A DNA stretch of 64,000 nt from Lysobacterales bacterium (GCA_022844135.1 JALHMG010000010.1:1-64000); one strand, 5' to 3'. Shown: positions 18,401 to 26,184, counted from the first letter of the stretch. Made by a program: numbers and translations. The notes: generated from the sequence alone by a model not told the origin.

Positions 18401-20395
18401 CAGGCCCGCCTCGGATGTGCCGGTATTGCGCACTGTTCCCAGCACGCCGACTTCGGTGTACGGGTCAATTTCTGGCGCCGATACGGTCAGGCCTTCGAGC
18501 GTGAAGGTGCCGCCAGTCAATCGCACCAGCGCGGCGTCCATGGTGTAGTTGCCGTGCTGGCTGGCGCTGTTGGTGAGCGTGAGTGATCGATAGCCACTGG
18601 CGGTGATGTTGACGCTAAACGGCACGGTATTGATGCCGCTCAACTGATAGCGCCCGTCGCTGCCGCTCTGCGCGCGCAAATTGGTGCCGGCAATTTCGAT
18701 GATCGCGCCGGCAATCGCGTTGCCGTTGCTCTGATCGGTGATACGCCCGGCGATAGTGCTCTGATTGCCTTGCGCAGGATTGAGGCGGATCAATCCGGCG
18801 TCGTTGATGCCGGCTGCCAAGGTGCCGGAGAGCGTGACGCTCTGGTAGCCGCTCGCAGCGACAGTGCCGGTGAAACTGCCGATGGGCACTCCGGCAAGAT
18901 TGAACGTGCCGGTGGCGCCGGACTGCGCGCTGCGCGAGCCGATGGTGATCGTGGCCCCAGCGATTGGCGTGTCGGCCACAGTTGAGACGATGGTGCCGAT
19001 GACGATGGCATCGCTCGGCGGCGTGGTGCCGTCGGCGTACAGCGCCGGCGAGAATTGCAGGATCTGGCCGATGACCAGCGTGCCAGTCGCTTGCGCAGAC
19101 TGAAACCCACTGCGCGACACGGTGATGGCGATCGCACCGGCATTGCTGGAGGGAATCTCGTAGCGTCCATCGGGACCGGTTTGCACGCTCTCGGTGAGCG
19201 CGCCGGTGACCGCAACCGTGGCGCCCGCAAGCGGCGAGTTGTCGCGCACGTCGGTCACTTGCCCGCGCAAAACGGCGATATTGTTGGCGCGGCTCAAATC
19301 GATATTGCCAAGATCGATGGTTTGCCCGGCCACCACGTTGATGCCGCTCGCCGAGTACGGCGTGAAGCCGGACTTGCTGACGAGCGCCGAGTAGGTGCCC
19401 GCGGGCAAATCGCCCAGAGTCACGCGCCCATCGGCGCCGGATGGCACGGAGCGCGACACCGGACCCGTGACAGCGATAGTGGCGTTGCTGAGCGGCGCGA
19501 AGGACGGCAACTCTCGTATCAATGCGGTGATCCGTCCGGTGGTCGGCGGCGGCGGTGTCACGTTGCCGATCAACGCACGCAAAGCGAGCGCCGTGAGATA
19601 GGGGTCGTCGGACCAGCTGCCATTGCTCGCCTGAGCGGCGCGCAACGCGGTCCGTAGCGTATCGAGCCCGGTGCCGCCAGTCGACGAATAGCCAAGCGCA
19701 ATGGCGGAGATTGCGTTGCTCAAGGTTTCTGCGTACCCGGCAGGGCCTTGTAATCCGAGCACGTTGGCGCGCGCCGATTCCACAGCCGAGGCGATCGAGA
19801 AATGCGGCGCAGCGCTTTGCAGCGCGAGCAGCACGTAAGCTGCCAGATAGGGGCGCGATCCGTCCCCGGCCTGCAAACCAGCGTTCTCCAGATCGGACAC
19901 GCGCTCAGCCAGAAACGTGACCGCGCGTGCGAGACCCGACGAGTTGCTGTCGCCGGCTGCACGCAACGCAACAATCGACAGCGCAGTGTCGAGCACATCG
20001 CTCGAAAAGCGTGAGGCACCGCCGAAACCGCCATCGGCGTTCTGCAGGCTGCGCAATCGGGTCAACGCGTTCGACGTTGCGCCGCCGGTGGTCGCCAGAC
20101 TCAGCACTTGCCGGGCCGCATGCTCGACGATGTCATCCGGCGTATCGGCGTTGACGCGTGTTACCAATGCTGCAGGAGCAACGCTGAGGACGCGCAGCGT
20201 CTCAAGCACCTCGGCCTGCGTCTGTTTCGTCGTCGCGATGGCGGTATCGGCCCCTTGCACCGCGCCGGTGGCCTGCACTCGCGACAGTAACCAGTCGCGC
20301 CCGCGCTCGACCTCCGGCGGCAGCGGTTGTGCGCCGACGGTGACGGCCAAGGAAATCCCGAACAACAGCAACACTAACCGGCTGCGCATACGCAT
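9404..20395 (-). CDS. Giant secreted mosaic protein upstream of RHS
   Basis: About 3,663 residues. I choose the ATG at 20395 because GGAG lies 6 nt upstream; a TTG at 20407 is possible. Order of parts: signal peptide; an alpha/alpha-toroid region resembling terpenoid-cyclase/prenyltransferase repeats (about 30-285, with NADGGFGG); at least four carboxypeptidase-regulatory-like beta-sandwiches (about 290-620, each like GATVAVTG...GRYEIPS); a CARDB-like stretch; long beta-propeller repeats (about 820-2130); several CARDB-like repeats (about 2235-2770); a domain with possible Rossmann character (about 2795-2925); and a choice-of-anchor A domain (about 3200-3450) with YNGFFFGGYSAQSSDVQGRL. The C-terminal 200 residues are beta-rich and unassigned. 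Nothing enzymatic is evident. It is co-translated with the RHS gene, so a surface scaffold, adhesin or delivery partner is plausible. The propeller part uses visibly more relaxed codons than the ends. Confidence 0.85.
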   Translation of the reverse strand: MRMRSRLVLLLFGISLAVTVGAQPLPPEVERGRDWLLSRVQATGAVQGADTAIATTKQTQAEVLETLRVLSVAPAALVTRVNADTPDDIVEHAARQVLSLATTGGATSNALTRLRSLQNADGGFGGASRFSSDVLDTALSIVALRAAGDSNSSGLARAVTFLAERVSDLENAGLQAGDGSRPYLAAYVLLALQSAAPHFSIASAVESARANVLGLQGPAGYAETLSNAISAIALGYSSTGGTGLDTLRTALRAAQASNGSWSDDPYLTALALRALIGNVTPPPPTTGRITALIRELPSFAPLSNATIAVTGPVSRSVPSGADGRVTLGDLPAGTYSALVSKSGFTPYSASGINVVAGQTIDLGNIDLSRANNIAVLRGQVTDVRDNSPLAGATVAVTGALTESVQTGPDGRYEIPSSNAGAIAITVSRSGFQSAQATGTLVIGQILQFSPALYADGTTPPSDAIVIGTIVSTVADTPIAGATITIGSRSAQSGATGTFNLAGVPIGSFTGTVAASGYQSVTLSGTLAAGINDAGLIRLNPAQGNQSTIAGRITDQSNGNAIAGAIIEIAGTNLRAQSGSDGRYQLSGINTVPFSVNITASGYRSLTLTNSASQHGNYTMDAALVRLTGGTFTLEGLTVSAPEIDPYTEVGVLGTVRNTGTSEAGLVFNAVIYDSAQRVVRDVPAVVIGAHLRPEDAILPIAAGGTRAVTIAWGVQSDPPGIYHVQFRGVTPQGQVAIEGGVSYTVRAVRRIGGSVTADPPLLQAGLGQSVGVSAKLANIGNLTIAAGTAELTATLVNVDTRPPFPAEPTIGAPTLTGAPLNRPWGATTDSQGNIYTINYNTRELVRIAPDGTAMVLRTLSSQFNGNGASMGNTDQLAMHPDGRLRVAWTGRFVSAIALEPPYAQTDAVGVTTSTYAYAIDSSGNEYFGGLHDSRTRVVKRSPTGQISVLADAGFGSADAAVVGPDGNVYLANRSLNSVFRVNGTTGVVDTLATGLSGPTGLLFDGADLLIAEDAPNRIRRLQNGVVAPWATVPSPYELRRGNDGLVYSLNPNQGSIYRTNSQGQSALFAAGLLNSPRAVRRDRTGRILALSSLELRRRNIDGSTETLSGALSGALDFAIAGDDSIVIAEPSSLKRLSGTSLTSLYAATGLSIGAVSLASNDTPILATESPRRGTYRLQGGSLVPLQEGPKNLRSFAFADSTLLVNDDQQIYAVDGSQRMQPLGDAFGQSGYLFNASTAAPYLMVVGGTPAQTGLYRIAADGTRTRIHGPLPNLQGEPSVDSQGRIVYGRTDRTIVRLEPTTGQTETLATLVNELVSALAIDASDRVFVLGSSLALYRIDGGALIQVGTNVADLVSQPGGKPWWRNQSNNVYSLDANDTPVLRFAFPNSQQAWAVDAAGAQVSWRASPNLIERRDSAGSIIGSLPLIGAVRAVAQNGADTFVTDTSGRTHRISDGVVSRIADAANHVAVVASEGRVFVSRSNDIAEITAGLPVAYWSLPSWAVNQYGRFDIAGNQVLGLNAGTLEIVLAQGSSILTSLAPFRSARTFVPLVTGNWLVLSSNVMVEIAGDGLSSRVVNTSSTNSLMTDLQRQGDAVLASGSDKSLHRLAADYSWQPIGASAQGLAGSGGSLATDANQVFLATTSAQLLKRDGSFLRPFAGGVNYPGGLAVAPNGTVYVIDRTSQALGRIDNDGYRQIATGFADPRSVAVQSNNAIVVATTAELVVSDSAGRWSRRIWPVPSITGSLARLNESTMRIFEYHGNRLFPITLGTPSQQLPVGTVVYRQSRPHAELSTTATQSIDFGSFVPPVGGDYEIAIRSTQPDVAGRAVTGLHVGPSASAMMSVDPSRTGPGQRTVQVRTRIEGANFSSISRIDASQLQLVLPQSFYPTAMGADASGSVWYTTGSALFRAPPGSVAGTRIGTDALIQRGDVPIDNQQRAYGAVRSSNFQNTMIRRYTASGVATTLATITGLAQAISIDDQDRIYALLPGRIVRVNADGSQEEYVQLPGGTPFGLTRDGVGNLYVQMQGNIIYRIDPLRQVSTVLSDATFEYEGVNIAGTCAEGLFFTPFSYPRVGQSGEEYTIAQVLGSTGEIGPIFNGRAVADDLVDIDFVVYDRFSSKLLVFSENYSNNTRRMFTMPVTCGAIDVDFHVVIPAGQAYGNLSPQPSQTITRGNGDKELIYTLVDVNRQGIDLDFDTTLTDLRRGESRLVAKEAKLVFRNTFAPEPVSLPVQVPRVTVDDLVEISVATDRPSYPQNTAVDIDVWLRNLNSAPSGGQLQLSIVDAAGTLVERLIDRPEVLDPNEQRELDPPFTTGTRRAGNYRVLAQILDTSGTVVAEDSAAFAITAGQGTPALTSTVATDLPQYQPQQTVRITANVKNPNSNHAFDRLTVVETVLAPDGSTFQTLTRPVNNLEPNSEARIEFDLPLGAAATGRYEVRQQVRDASGNVLSSPTTSFDVVSAQGNDALSGTLTAAPQQAPRPTPVALTAQVRNRGTTAMTQVPLALQLINPANANALVQEWPFVRDIASDATTTVDASWATVGVAPGPYVALLVSKLGGQTRVLDQKPITVLASVISGTVTATPAEATTSQPIALATTARNSGNLAATDLPFTLRVVRLSSGATVREFNYTDSLGINAQVAHAETLTAGSLPLGDYRVRWSVQIDGASQSLAEADLRIVGAQLGGTLEATPAQVALGSAVTLNGSVLNTGNQAASNVPVRIEVKRQDTQVVVETFADTAANIVAGGNFVMQRQWTGTTAARYDAVLSAQIAGTWQLLTTASFEISAPAVDVRMTMAVQRDARVLVMASCQPGQQPIATCEAARKAFIEQYLTQIAIEHKVVTTADDFMLELRCGRYNVFWLSGGSEKLSVAGSKELRETIYRGNGLLVDGAHDQRTALIDEIGGFNFRGRHAQENQVLRGSGALLPAVDVNTYGRALHLEVTTGQPQANFVAAATAGVIGASFGQGRTMTYAFDLVEALQRDAAQPATARLLDVGLFHVAPTVIEANHAPGSYVPVTTTVENRSQPVQLNLRSAVNGAATIVASRPTPTSSDATSATWDFSLPSAQMRSFDVGVKLPIPGAETTVASTLQRRNGSLLEPLSNQSAALPLRNATSTTQALVAELNAANLSGGEAQARNRAVTAINAALSAHNAGNAADAIAKWIDAAEEIVRITSVPHAAWRLANARMLEISQRAACASSSACNVLGAAAAYNGFFFGGYSAQSSDVQGRLAAGGNVSIDNYSIGDQLPGNFAGPSLVVGGDLTFPSGRVYRGDIVVGGSAAGVGAPVINGLGPNQRLLQNAPVPINFAAERTRLIAESQRLAGFRANTTYEYQWGGLYLHGDNTSMLQVFNLPGDQVLDAHTFQVDRIPAGATVLFNVSGTNTGLTNMSLSSLIPHRNKVLFNFPQATTLQLAGVSVEGSILAPNANIENPQGVIWGTVVANSWNGQMQINLAAHDGCMVAPAAPPSVCTSSPPAPVKVDAGQGTFTAFAPLERLEVRGGRTGAADWEWGLGTNTQAAGQFAQEHLNWVSGKPYRFVLSYTGQGGGSYQVFDGATSLFTKNFAAAPGLRTGNALELYAKSSAGSGNAKVVVNLTRLEGSAYNETLQTLGNNNFNESKVVFFSPALSNGFELEGTVKLEFPGAAPPTGSRLNFLVTAGNLTCSNGVAP

Positions 20396-20619
20396 CGGCG
20401 ACTCCAACGTGGATTTTGCTACGACGAATGACGGCTCTTCGAAAGATAGACGCGTGAAAACGGCGTCAAAAAGCTCACCGGAACTGTCCCCTGTTGTAAA
20501 AATGATCCGTGGTCGAAATGTGAAATGTCAACGAACTGTGTATGAAGCAGCGCAAAGGCCAGCACTTGCCTGCTCCATCGGAGCTGCATATAAGCCGCTC
20601 ATTTCTGCGGATCCTGACC

Positions 20620-21813
20620 ATGCGTGCAATCTGGCTGCTGATCGGATGCTTGGCACTGCCCTTGGTGGCGCAGTCGACTGCGGTGTTTGAAGCGCCGCGG
20701 CGCTATCAGAAACCCGATGCACCGCGCCTGGATATGTCGCCGCAGGCAGCCGTTTTCGTGCGCTTTGGTCGCGAGATCTACAGCGCGGCACACAGCGATG
20801 CTGTGACGTTGGGCAAAGCGATCGACACGTTTCTCGCCGAGCCGAACAATGACACCCTGGCCAGTGCGCGGGATGCCTGGCGCGCGGCGCGGCCAGCCTA
20901 CGGGCGCAGCGAAACCCTGCGATTCATCAATAGCCCTATTGATCACCCCGGCGATGCCACGGTGCCGCCCGGCCCTGAGCTGCGGATCAATGCCTGGCCG
21001 GTGAATGAGGCAGTGATCGACGCGGTAAAGGGCGATCCGACATCGGGCCTGATTACCTCCGACATCGCGCTCGACACACAAACGCTGATTCGCAGCAATC
21101 AAGCCAGCGATGAGGCCGACATCACGCTGGGCTGGCATGCGATCGAGTTTTTGCTGTGGGGACAGGATTTCAACAGCAGCGGACCTGGCGATCGTGCAGC
21201 GAGCGATTTCGTGCCGGGCACTGCGATCAACGAGCGACGACGACAATATTTGAAACTTGCGACGGACATCTTGATCGCCGATCTGGCCAGCGTGGCCGCC
21301 GCGTGGCGCGACGAGTCGACTTTGCAATACGGGCAATGGCTGGAGAAACAACCTGCGGTAGAAGTGGTCGGTCGCGCGCTACACGGCGCGGCATCGCTCG
21401 CTGCCATCGAGCTCTATGGCGAGCGCATGACGGTGGCGCTCGACTCACGCTCGCAGGAAGACGAGCACTCGTGCTTCAGCGATAACACCCTGGCGGATCT
21501 GGCGAGCAATCTCGAGGGCATCCGTGAATTGATCGCGGGCACCCGCGATGGCGAGCCGACGGGCGACAGTGTGATCGCGCTGGTGCGCTGGAAGGATCCG
21601 GCGTTGGCGGATCGCTTATCGACAGCGCTGGATGCGGCGCGCGATTCGTTGGCGACGCTGGATGAGCCTTTCGATCAAATCATTCTTGCGCCGGATGACG
21701 CGCCGATACGTGCGCGTGCCGAAGCGACAGCGAGCCGCATGCGCGACATCGCTGTGGCACTCAAGGCGTCGGCTGAAACGCTGGGTATCGATATTGTGGT
21801 GCCAGGGGTTTAG
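20620..21813 (+). CDS. Imelysin family periplasmic protein
   Basis: The family signature GWHAIEFLLWGQD (GxHxxE) sits about 170 residues in, and the rest follows the two-bundle helical imelysin pattern (GRALHGAASLAAIELYGERM in the second half). Imelysin-like proteins are periplasmic or outer-membrane linked and are associated with iron uptake; a peptidase role is doubtful. I choose the ATG at 20620 because it opens directly onto a signal peptide (MRAIWLLIGCLALPLVAQ); a start at 20542 would put 26 charged residues before it. The di-heme oxidoreductase that commonly accompanies imelysins lies convergently downstream. No Fur-box-like sequence was obvious upstream. Confidence 0.9.
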   Translation: MRAIWLLIGCLALPLVAQSTAVFEAPRRYQKPDAPRLDMSPQAAVFVRFGREIYSAAHSDAVTLGKAIDTFLAEPNNDTLASARDAWRAARPAYGRSETLRFINSPIDHPGDATVPPGPELRINAWPVNEAVIDAVKGDPTSGLITSDIALDTQTLIRSNQASDEADITLGWHAIEFLLWGQDFNSSGPGDRAASDFVPGTAINERRRQYLKLATDILIADLASVAAAWRDESTLQYGQWLEKQPAVEVVGRALHGAASLAAIELYGERMTVALDSRSQEDEHSCFSDNTLADLASNLEGIRELIAGTRDGEPTGDSVIALVRWKDPALADRLSTALDAARDSLATLDEPFDQIILAPDDAPIRARAEATASRMRDIAVALKASAETLGIDIVVPGV

Positions 21814-21846
21814 CTTTCTGGTCCGCATGCCGCAGATCGCGGCGCG

Positions 21847-22011
21847 CTAGTGTGGTGTCCCAAAAATAACTGGAAGAAATGTCCGATGGATTTCGGCCCG
21901 AGGCAAGGCGCGAGAAGGAGTCATAGCAGCGCTATGGCGACGACGAGCAACGTAGCATTCGGGTCGAAAGACGCGGACATAATTCCAGTTATTTTTGGGA
22001 CACCACACTAG
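21847..22011 (+). mobile_element. MITE-like element, family A, copy 1 (165 bp)
   Basis: The ends are perfect 29-bp inverted repeats starting CTAGTGTGGTGTCCC, with CTAG at both outer ends. There is no coding capacity. The copy at 56978-57142 is nearly identical (one base difference noticed). A relative at 52873-53037 has the same length and a homologous core in opposite orientation. CTAG fits the YTAR target duplication known for the IS5 group, so these are probably non-autonomous elements moved by an IS5-like transposase. No such transposase gene is in this window. Confidence 0.85.
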
Positions 22012-22013
22012 TT

Positions 22014-22149
22014 GCGGACCATGGGTCCGCGTTCCCTACGCTTGGTGCAGTCCGCTGCGTGCGGACCATGGGTCCGTGTACCAAAAAGCAAAGCTGCGGA
22101 CCATGGGTCCGCGTACCAAGAGTCAACAGCATGCGGACCATGGGTCCGC
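22014..22149. repeat. Array of four 17-bp palindromes
   Basis: GCGGACCATGGGTCCGC (7-bp stem, ATG loop) occurs at 22014, 22061 (last base T), 22096 and 22133. The last three are followed by a conserved C/TGTACCA tail. Spacing is 47, 35 and 37 bp. Further copies lie after pheS at 34282 and 34325. The array sits between the imelysin and di-heme oxidoreductase genes, which converge, so it may act as a bidirectional RNA hairpin block or be a REP-like selfish repeat. Confidence 0.85.
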
Positions 22150-22175
22150 GTACCAGAACCGCGTTGCTGGCTGGC

Positions 22176-23549
22176 TCAAAGATCATTGACGAAGGCCACC
22201 AGCGCGTCGCGATCTGGTTTAGGCGTCTGTCGAAAACGCTCGCGCGCGGCGCGGGCTTCGCCGTCGTGCCAGAGCACGGCCTCGGCAACACCCGCAGCGC
22301 GACCATCGTGCAATAGCTGCTGGTGACCATTCACCGCAGGAATCAGCCCCACACCCCACAGCGGCGGCGTGCGCCATTCCCGGCCCTCTTTGCGATCGCT
22401 CTGCGCGGGATCGGCGAGCAGGGCACCCATGTCGTGGCGCAGCAAGTTGGTGTACGGGTGGAACACCTGATCGGCAAGAAATGGCGATACGCCGCTTGCC
22501 GCTGTGCGCAACGTCGGCGTATGGCAGGCCGCGCAACCCAGTTGATGGAACACGGCTTCACCGCGAACGACGGCGGGGCTTCTGGGATCGCGCCGTGGCG
22601 GCACGCCGAGCACTTGCAGATATCGCACCAGTTTGTCGACCGACTTCTGGTCCAGTTCGGGAGAGCCGCCATTTGTCGCCGCCCGACAATCGGCTTGCGC
22701 CGCCGGGCAGTTTTCGTTCGGATGTTCGAAGCTCGTCAAGCCGATATCGGACAGTGCTGCTTCGGTGGCCTGCGCGCGCAAGGACGGCACCGCGGCCTTC
22801 CATCCGAAGCGTCCAACGCCCTGCGTCGTCGCGTGCAGCTCGCCACTGATGCCGTCCCGATCCGTATCGAAGGGATCGGCGCCGCGCGCGAGCAGCAGCG
22901 GGTCCACGGCCTCGATCAGCCCCAGGCCAAACACCGCGGGCGCGACACGAGCGGACCAGCGCAGATCCCGCGGCAGCGGCCCGAATGCTGGATCGCTTAG
23001 GCGAAACTGTGGGCGGCGCAGCGTCACCAGCTCACCATCGCCCATGCGCACTGTCATCGACTCCCATTCGACATTGAGTCTCGCTTCGGCGGGCACACCG
23101 GCGATGGCACGGTCGTTCAATTGATGCCCGTAGTTCGCCAGCGGGCGTCCGTCCGCATGATGCCAGCGGATCACCATCGTCAACGGCTCATCGCCCAGCG
23201 GCGCACGACCGCGGCCATCGCGCACGTGGCAACCTGAGCACGAATTGCGGTTGAACGTTGGCCCCAAACCATCGAACGCCACTGCCGACGCGGGCGCCGG
23301 CACCCACTGTGTGTTGAACAGCCGATTGCCGAAGTTAAAGTCGCGCAGCAACTGCGCATCGTTGATCGGCGCTGGCATCGCAAATGCGCGACTGCCCCAA
23401 TCGCTGTGCGTCAGATCGCCGCCGGGTTTGAGCGGATCGCACCAGGCCAGGCATGGCGCGAGCCATGCGACAACGGCTACCCATGGGCGCCACACATGGC
23501 CACCGCGCTTCAAACCACACAGCGCCTTGGTGTCTTGGTGTGAAGCCAT
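22176..23549 (-). CDS. Di-heme c-type oxidoreductase (DUF1111/DHOR family)
   Basis: Two heme-binding motifs are present: CSGCH (near residue 105) and CAACH in the second half. Other family features visible are GLGPTFNRNSCSGCHVRDGRG, FGLGLIEAV, DRDGISG and TPPLWGVGLI. Periplasmic electron transfer or thiol oxidation has been proposed for the family. The start is uncertain. The open frame reaches a TTG at 23570; the ATG at 23549 is given. Codons 1-12 or so overlap a dispersed intergenic repeat (23525-23544), so the true start may be a downstream TTG (23516) or GTG (23492) just before the signal peptide VAVVAWLAPCLAWC. The gene follows the AbgT transporter on the same strand and converges with imelysin, a combination frequently seen in iron-linked clusters. 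Confidence 0.88.
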   Translation of the reverse strand: MASHQDTKALCGLKRGGHVWRPWVAVVAWLAPCLAWCDPLKPGGDLTHSDWGSRAFAMPAPINDAQLLRDFNFGNRLFNTQWVPAPASAVAFDGLGPTFNRNSCSGCHVRDGRGRAPLGDEPLTMVIRWHHADGRPLANYGHQLNDRAIAGVPAEARLNVEWESMTVRMGDGELVTLRRPQFRLSDPAFGPLPRDLRWSARVAPAVFGLGLIEAVDPLLLARGADPFDTDRDGISGELHATTQGVGRFGWKAAVPSLRAQATEAALSDIGLTSFEHPNENCPAAQADCRAATNGGSPELDQKSVDKLVRYLQVLGVPPRRDPRSPAVVRGEAVFHQLGCAACHTPTLRTAASGVSPFLADQVFHPYTNLLRHDMGALLADPAQSDRKEGREWRTPPLWGVGLIPAVNGHQQLLHDGRAAGVAEAVLWHDGEARAARERFRQTPKPDRDALVAFVNDL

Positions 23550-23576
23550 CGCAGTCAGCTGGACATCCAACCCGCT

Positions 23577-25118
23577 TTACGGCGCCACCGGCAGGCTCAA
23601 CGGCGAACCGGGACCGACCGGGATTCCGGCCATTAGCCAGATGACGAACATGATCGTCCAGCCGATCAGGAACACCACCGAATACGGCAGCATCGTCGAC
23701 ACCAGCGTACCGATACCGGCGCCGGGCAGATAGCGCTGCAGGAAGGCGATGATCAGCGCAAAGTAACTCATCATCGGCGAGATGATGTTGGTTACCGAAT
23801 CGCCAACGCGATAGGCGGTTTGCGTCACTTCCGGCGGATAGCCGAGCAGCATGAACATCGGCACGAACACCGGCGCCATCAGCGCCCATTTGGCGCTCGC
23901 CGACCCCATCGCCAGATTGATCGTGGCCGACAACAGAATGAAGGCGACGAACAGCGGAATCTGATGCAAACCCATTGCCTTGAGCACATCCGCGCCTTCG
24001 ATGGCCATGATCAAGCCCAGGTTCGACCAATTAAAGAACGCCACGAACTGCGCGGCGAAAAACACCAGCACCATGTAGCCGCCGAGTGTGCTCATCTGCT
24101 GGCTCATGCCTTTGATGACATCGCGGTCGCTCTTCACGGTGCCCGCGCCGATGCCGTAGGCGATACCGAGGAGCACACCCGCGACGAAGATGAAAGACAC
24201 GATGCCGACCAAGAACGGCGATTGCAGCACCGCGTCTTGCCCGCTGGCACCGAGTTTGCGCAGAAACCCCGTCTCAGGAACGAGGCCCCACACGACCAAT
24301 GCGGTCAGAACGATGCCAACCACGGCAGCGTACTTGAGGCCACGCTTTTCGGCAGCGCTCAAGGGCTGCACCTTATCCTGCTCGCCCGTTGCGCCCTGGT
24401 ACGCTGGGAAACGTGGCGCGACGATTCGTTCTGTCACCCACCAGCCCAACCCGGTGATCAGGAACGTGGAGACGAACATGAAGTAGTAGTTCGCCATCGG
24501 CGAAACCACATAGGTTGGATCGACGATGCGCGCCGCTTCTTGGGTGAGCCCGGCGAGCAAAGGATCGATGGTGCCGAGCACCAGATTAGCGCTGTAGCCA
24601 CCGGAGACGCCCGCAAACGCCGCTGCGACGCCGAGCACCGGATGACGCCCGGCGGCGAGGAAAATCAGTCCCGCGAGCGGTACCAGCAATACATAACCAA
24701 CCTCGGACGCCGCGTTACTCATGACGCCGCAGAACACGACAATTGGCGTTAGCAGTACGCGCGGCGCGTTCAACACCAGCAGCCGCATCAAAGCGCCGAT
24801 GAAGCCGCTGACCTCAGCCACGCCGATGCCGATCAGCGCCACCAACACCGTGCCGAGCGGCGCGAAGCTGGTGAAGTTGGTCACCAGACTGGTCATGATC
24901 CGATGCAAGCCTTCGATGGACAGCAGGCTGACCGGCGCGACCATCTCGCCGGTTTTCGGATGCGCCACCGCCAAGTCGAACTGCGCGGCGATGCCGGAGA
25001 CCACAACCACGCCGAGCGCCATCAGCGCGAACAGCGTCGTCGGATCGGGCAAGGCGTTGCCGACGCGCTCAACTGAGTTCAAGAAGCGATCGACAGCAGA
25101 CTTTTTGGGGTCGGTCAT
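23577..25118 (-). CDS. AbgT family transporter
   Basis: The 513-residue polytopic membrane protein has about 11-13 hydrophobic segments. It has AbgT family features: [17 protein letters not shown] near the N-terminus, a cytoplasmic loop around residue 240-260, and [21 protein letters not shown] and [14 protein letters not shown] in the second half. Family members import p-aminobenzoyl-glutamate or export sulfonamides. The sequence does not tell which applies here. The N-terminus is hydrophilic ([20 protein letters not shown]), as is usual. The start is the ATG at 25118. The gene is transcribed away from the SDR gene and lies just upstream of the di-heme oxidoreductase. Confidence 0.9.
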   Translation of the reverse strand: MTDPKKSAVDRFLNSVERVGNALPDPTTLFALMALGVVVVSGIAAQFDLAVAHPKTGEMVAPVSLLSIEGLHRIMTSLVTNFTSFAPLGTVLVALIGIGVAEVSGFIGALMRLLVLNAPRVLLTPIVVFCGVMSNAASEVGYVLLVPLAGLIFLAAGRHPVLGVAAAFAGVSGGYSANLVLGTIDPLLAGLTQEAARIVDPTYVVSPMANYYFMFVSTFLITGLGWWVTERIVAPRFPAYQGATGEQDKVQPLSAAEKRGLKYAAVVGIVLTALVVWGLVPETGFLRKLGASGQDAVLQSPFLVGIVSFIFVAGVLLGIAYGIGAGTVKSDRDVIKGMSQQMSTLGGYMVLVFFAAQFVAFFNWSNLGLIMAIEGADVLKAMGLHQIPLFVAFILLSATINLAMGSASAKWALMAPVFVPMFMLLGYPPEVTQTAYRVGDSVTNIISPMMSYFALIIAFLQRYLPGAGIGTLVSTMLPYSVVFLIGWTIMFVIWLMAGIPVGPGSPLSLPVAP

Positions 25119-25425
25119 GGGACTGCGCTCAGGTGCAAAGTGGCGATAGTAGGTCGGATGCGGGCCGAATCAAAGCGGGTGGCGAATCCGAACATTCGGG
25201 AATGGACCACGATGGAGCGCGAATGCTCGCGAGCCTGGACCGCAGCCTTGGCCTTGGAACCTTACGCCGTTCGCAGTCCCGATGCGCGTTGTGTAGGCTG
25301 TCGCCATCCGATCCGACTGCCGCCAATCCGTTTCATGCTCGACCACCTGCAACACGGGCGCGCCTCCGGATTCCATCGAGCCGGAAAGGCTGTGTTCGCC
25401 GAATAACGAAAGAGGATTCCAACCG
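25119..25425. other. Divergent intergenic region
   Basis: This 307-bp gap separates divergently transcribed abgT-like and SDR genes and should hold both promoters. I could not fix a -10/-35 pair with confidence. AGAGGA ahead of the SDR ATG is a good ribosome-binding site. A plus-strand frame (25140-25406) containing CVGC crosses it, but I could not support it as a gene. Confidence 0.5.
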
Positions 25426-26184
25426 ATGATCGACTTCACCGACCACATCGTTCTCGTCACCGGCGCCGCGCATGGCATCGGACGCGCCACCGCCGAGGCC
25501 TTTGCGCGAGCCGGGGCTTGCGTGGTGATGGCCGATATCGATATCGACGCAGTGTCAGCAGCCGCGACGGCGATCGCCGCAGGCGGCGGGCGCGCCGAAG
25601 CGCTTGCGGTGGATGTGGCGAGCGCCGAATCGGTGGCAGCGCTCTTCGAGACCATCACCGCACGCCACGGACGTCTCGACTGCGCGTTCAACAACGCCGG
25701 AATCGAAGAGGAGTCAGCGCGGCTTGCGGAGGGCAGCGAGAAGCTGTTCGATCGCCTGATGTCAGTCAACGTCAAGGGCGTGTGGCTGTGCATGAAACAC
25801 GAGCTGGCGCTGATGGCTAAACAGCGCACCGGAGCCATCGTCAATACGGCGTCGATCGCTGGCCTGGTCGGCGCGCCCAAACACTCGGTGTACGCTGCGA
25901 CCAAACACGCGGTGATCGGCCTGACCCGCAGCGCAGCGGCGGAGTACGGTCGCCTGGGCGTGCGCGTCAACGCGGTCTGTCCGGCGGTGATTCGCACGGC
26001 GATGTACGAGCGCGCCATCGAGCGCGGCGCGGCCAACGCAGATGCGATTGCCGCGATGCATCCGATCGGTCGCATTGGCGAAGTGCAGGAAGTCGCCAAC
26101 GCGGTGTTGTTCCTGTGTTCGGATGCCGCACCCTTCGTCACTGGGCACGCGCTGACTGTCGATGGCGGCGCGACCGCGATCTGA
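25426..26184 (+). CDS. Short-chain dehydrogenase/reductase
   Basis: This 252-residue classical SDR has a dinucleotide-binding TGAAHGIG motif at 12-19, NNAGI near 86-90, a catalytic serine in NTASIAG, and a YxxxK pair at about 156/160 (SVYAATKHAV). Asp in VVMADID at the end of the second strand favours NAD over NADP. The C-terminal LTVDGGATAI is typical. The substrate cannot be told. The ribosome-binding site AGAGGA is well placed before the ATG. The gene stands alone, divergent from the AbgT transporter, with a 150-bp gap to the next gene. Confidence 0.9.
   Translation: MIDFTDHIVLVTGAAHGIGRATAEAFARAGACVVMADIDIDAVSAAATAIAAGGGRAEALAVDVASAESVAALFETITARHGRLDCAFNNAGIEEESARLAEGSEKLFDRLMSVNVKGVWLCMKHELALMAKQRTGAIVNTASIAGLVGAPKHSVYAATKHAVIGLTRSAAAEYGRLGVRVNAVCPAVIRTAMYERAIERGAANADAIAAMHPIGRIGEVQEVANAVLFLCSDAAPFVTGHALTVDGGATAI

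Noticed and set aside
22014-22149. CRISPR-like array
   Set aside because: The four repeats are only 17 bp, fully palindromic, with spacers of 18-30 bp and copies elsewhere (34282, 34325). No cas genes are present.
25140-25406. 88-codon frame with a CVGC motif between the transporter and SDR genes
   Set aside because: No ribosome-binding site, no recognised family, and it spans a region needed for divergent promoters. It might be real but cannot be supported.
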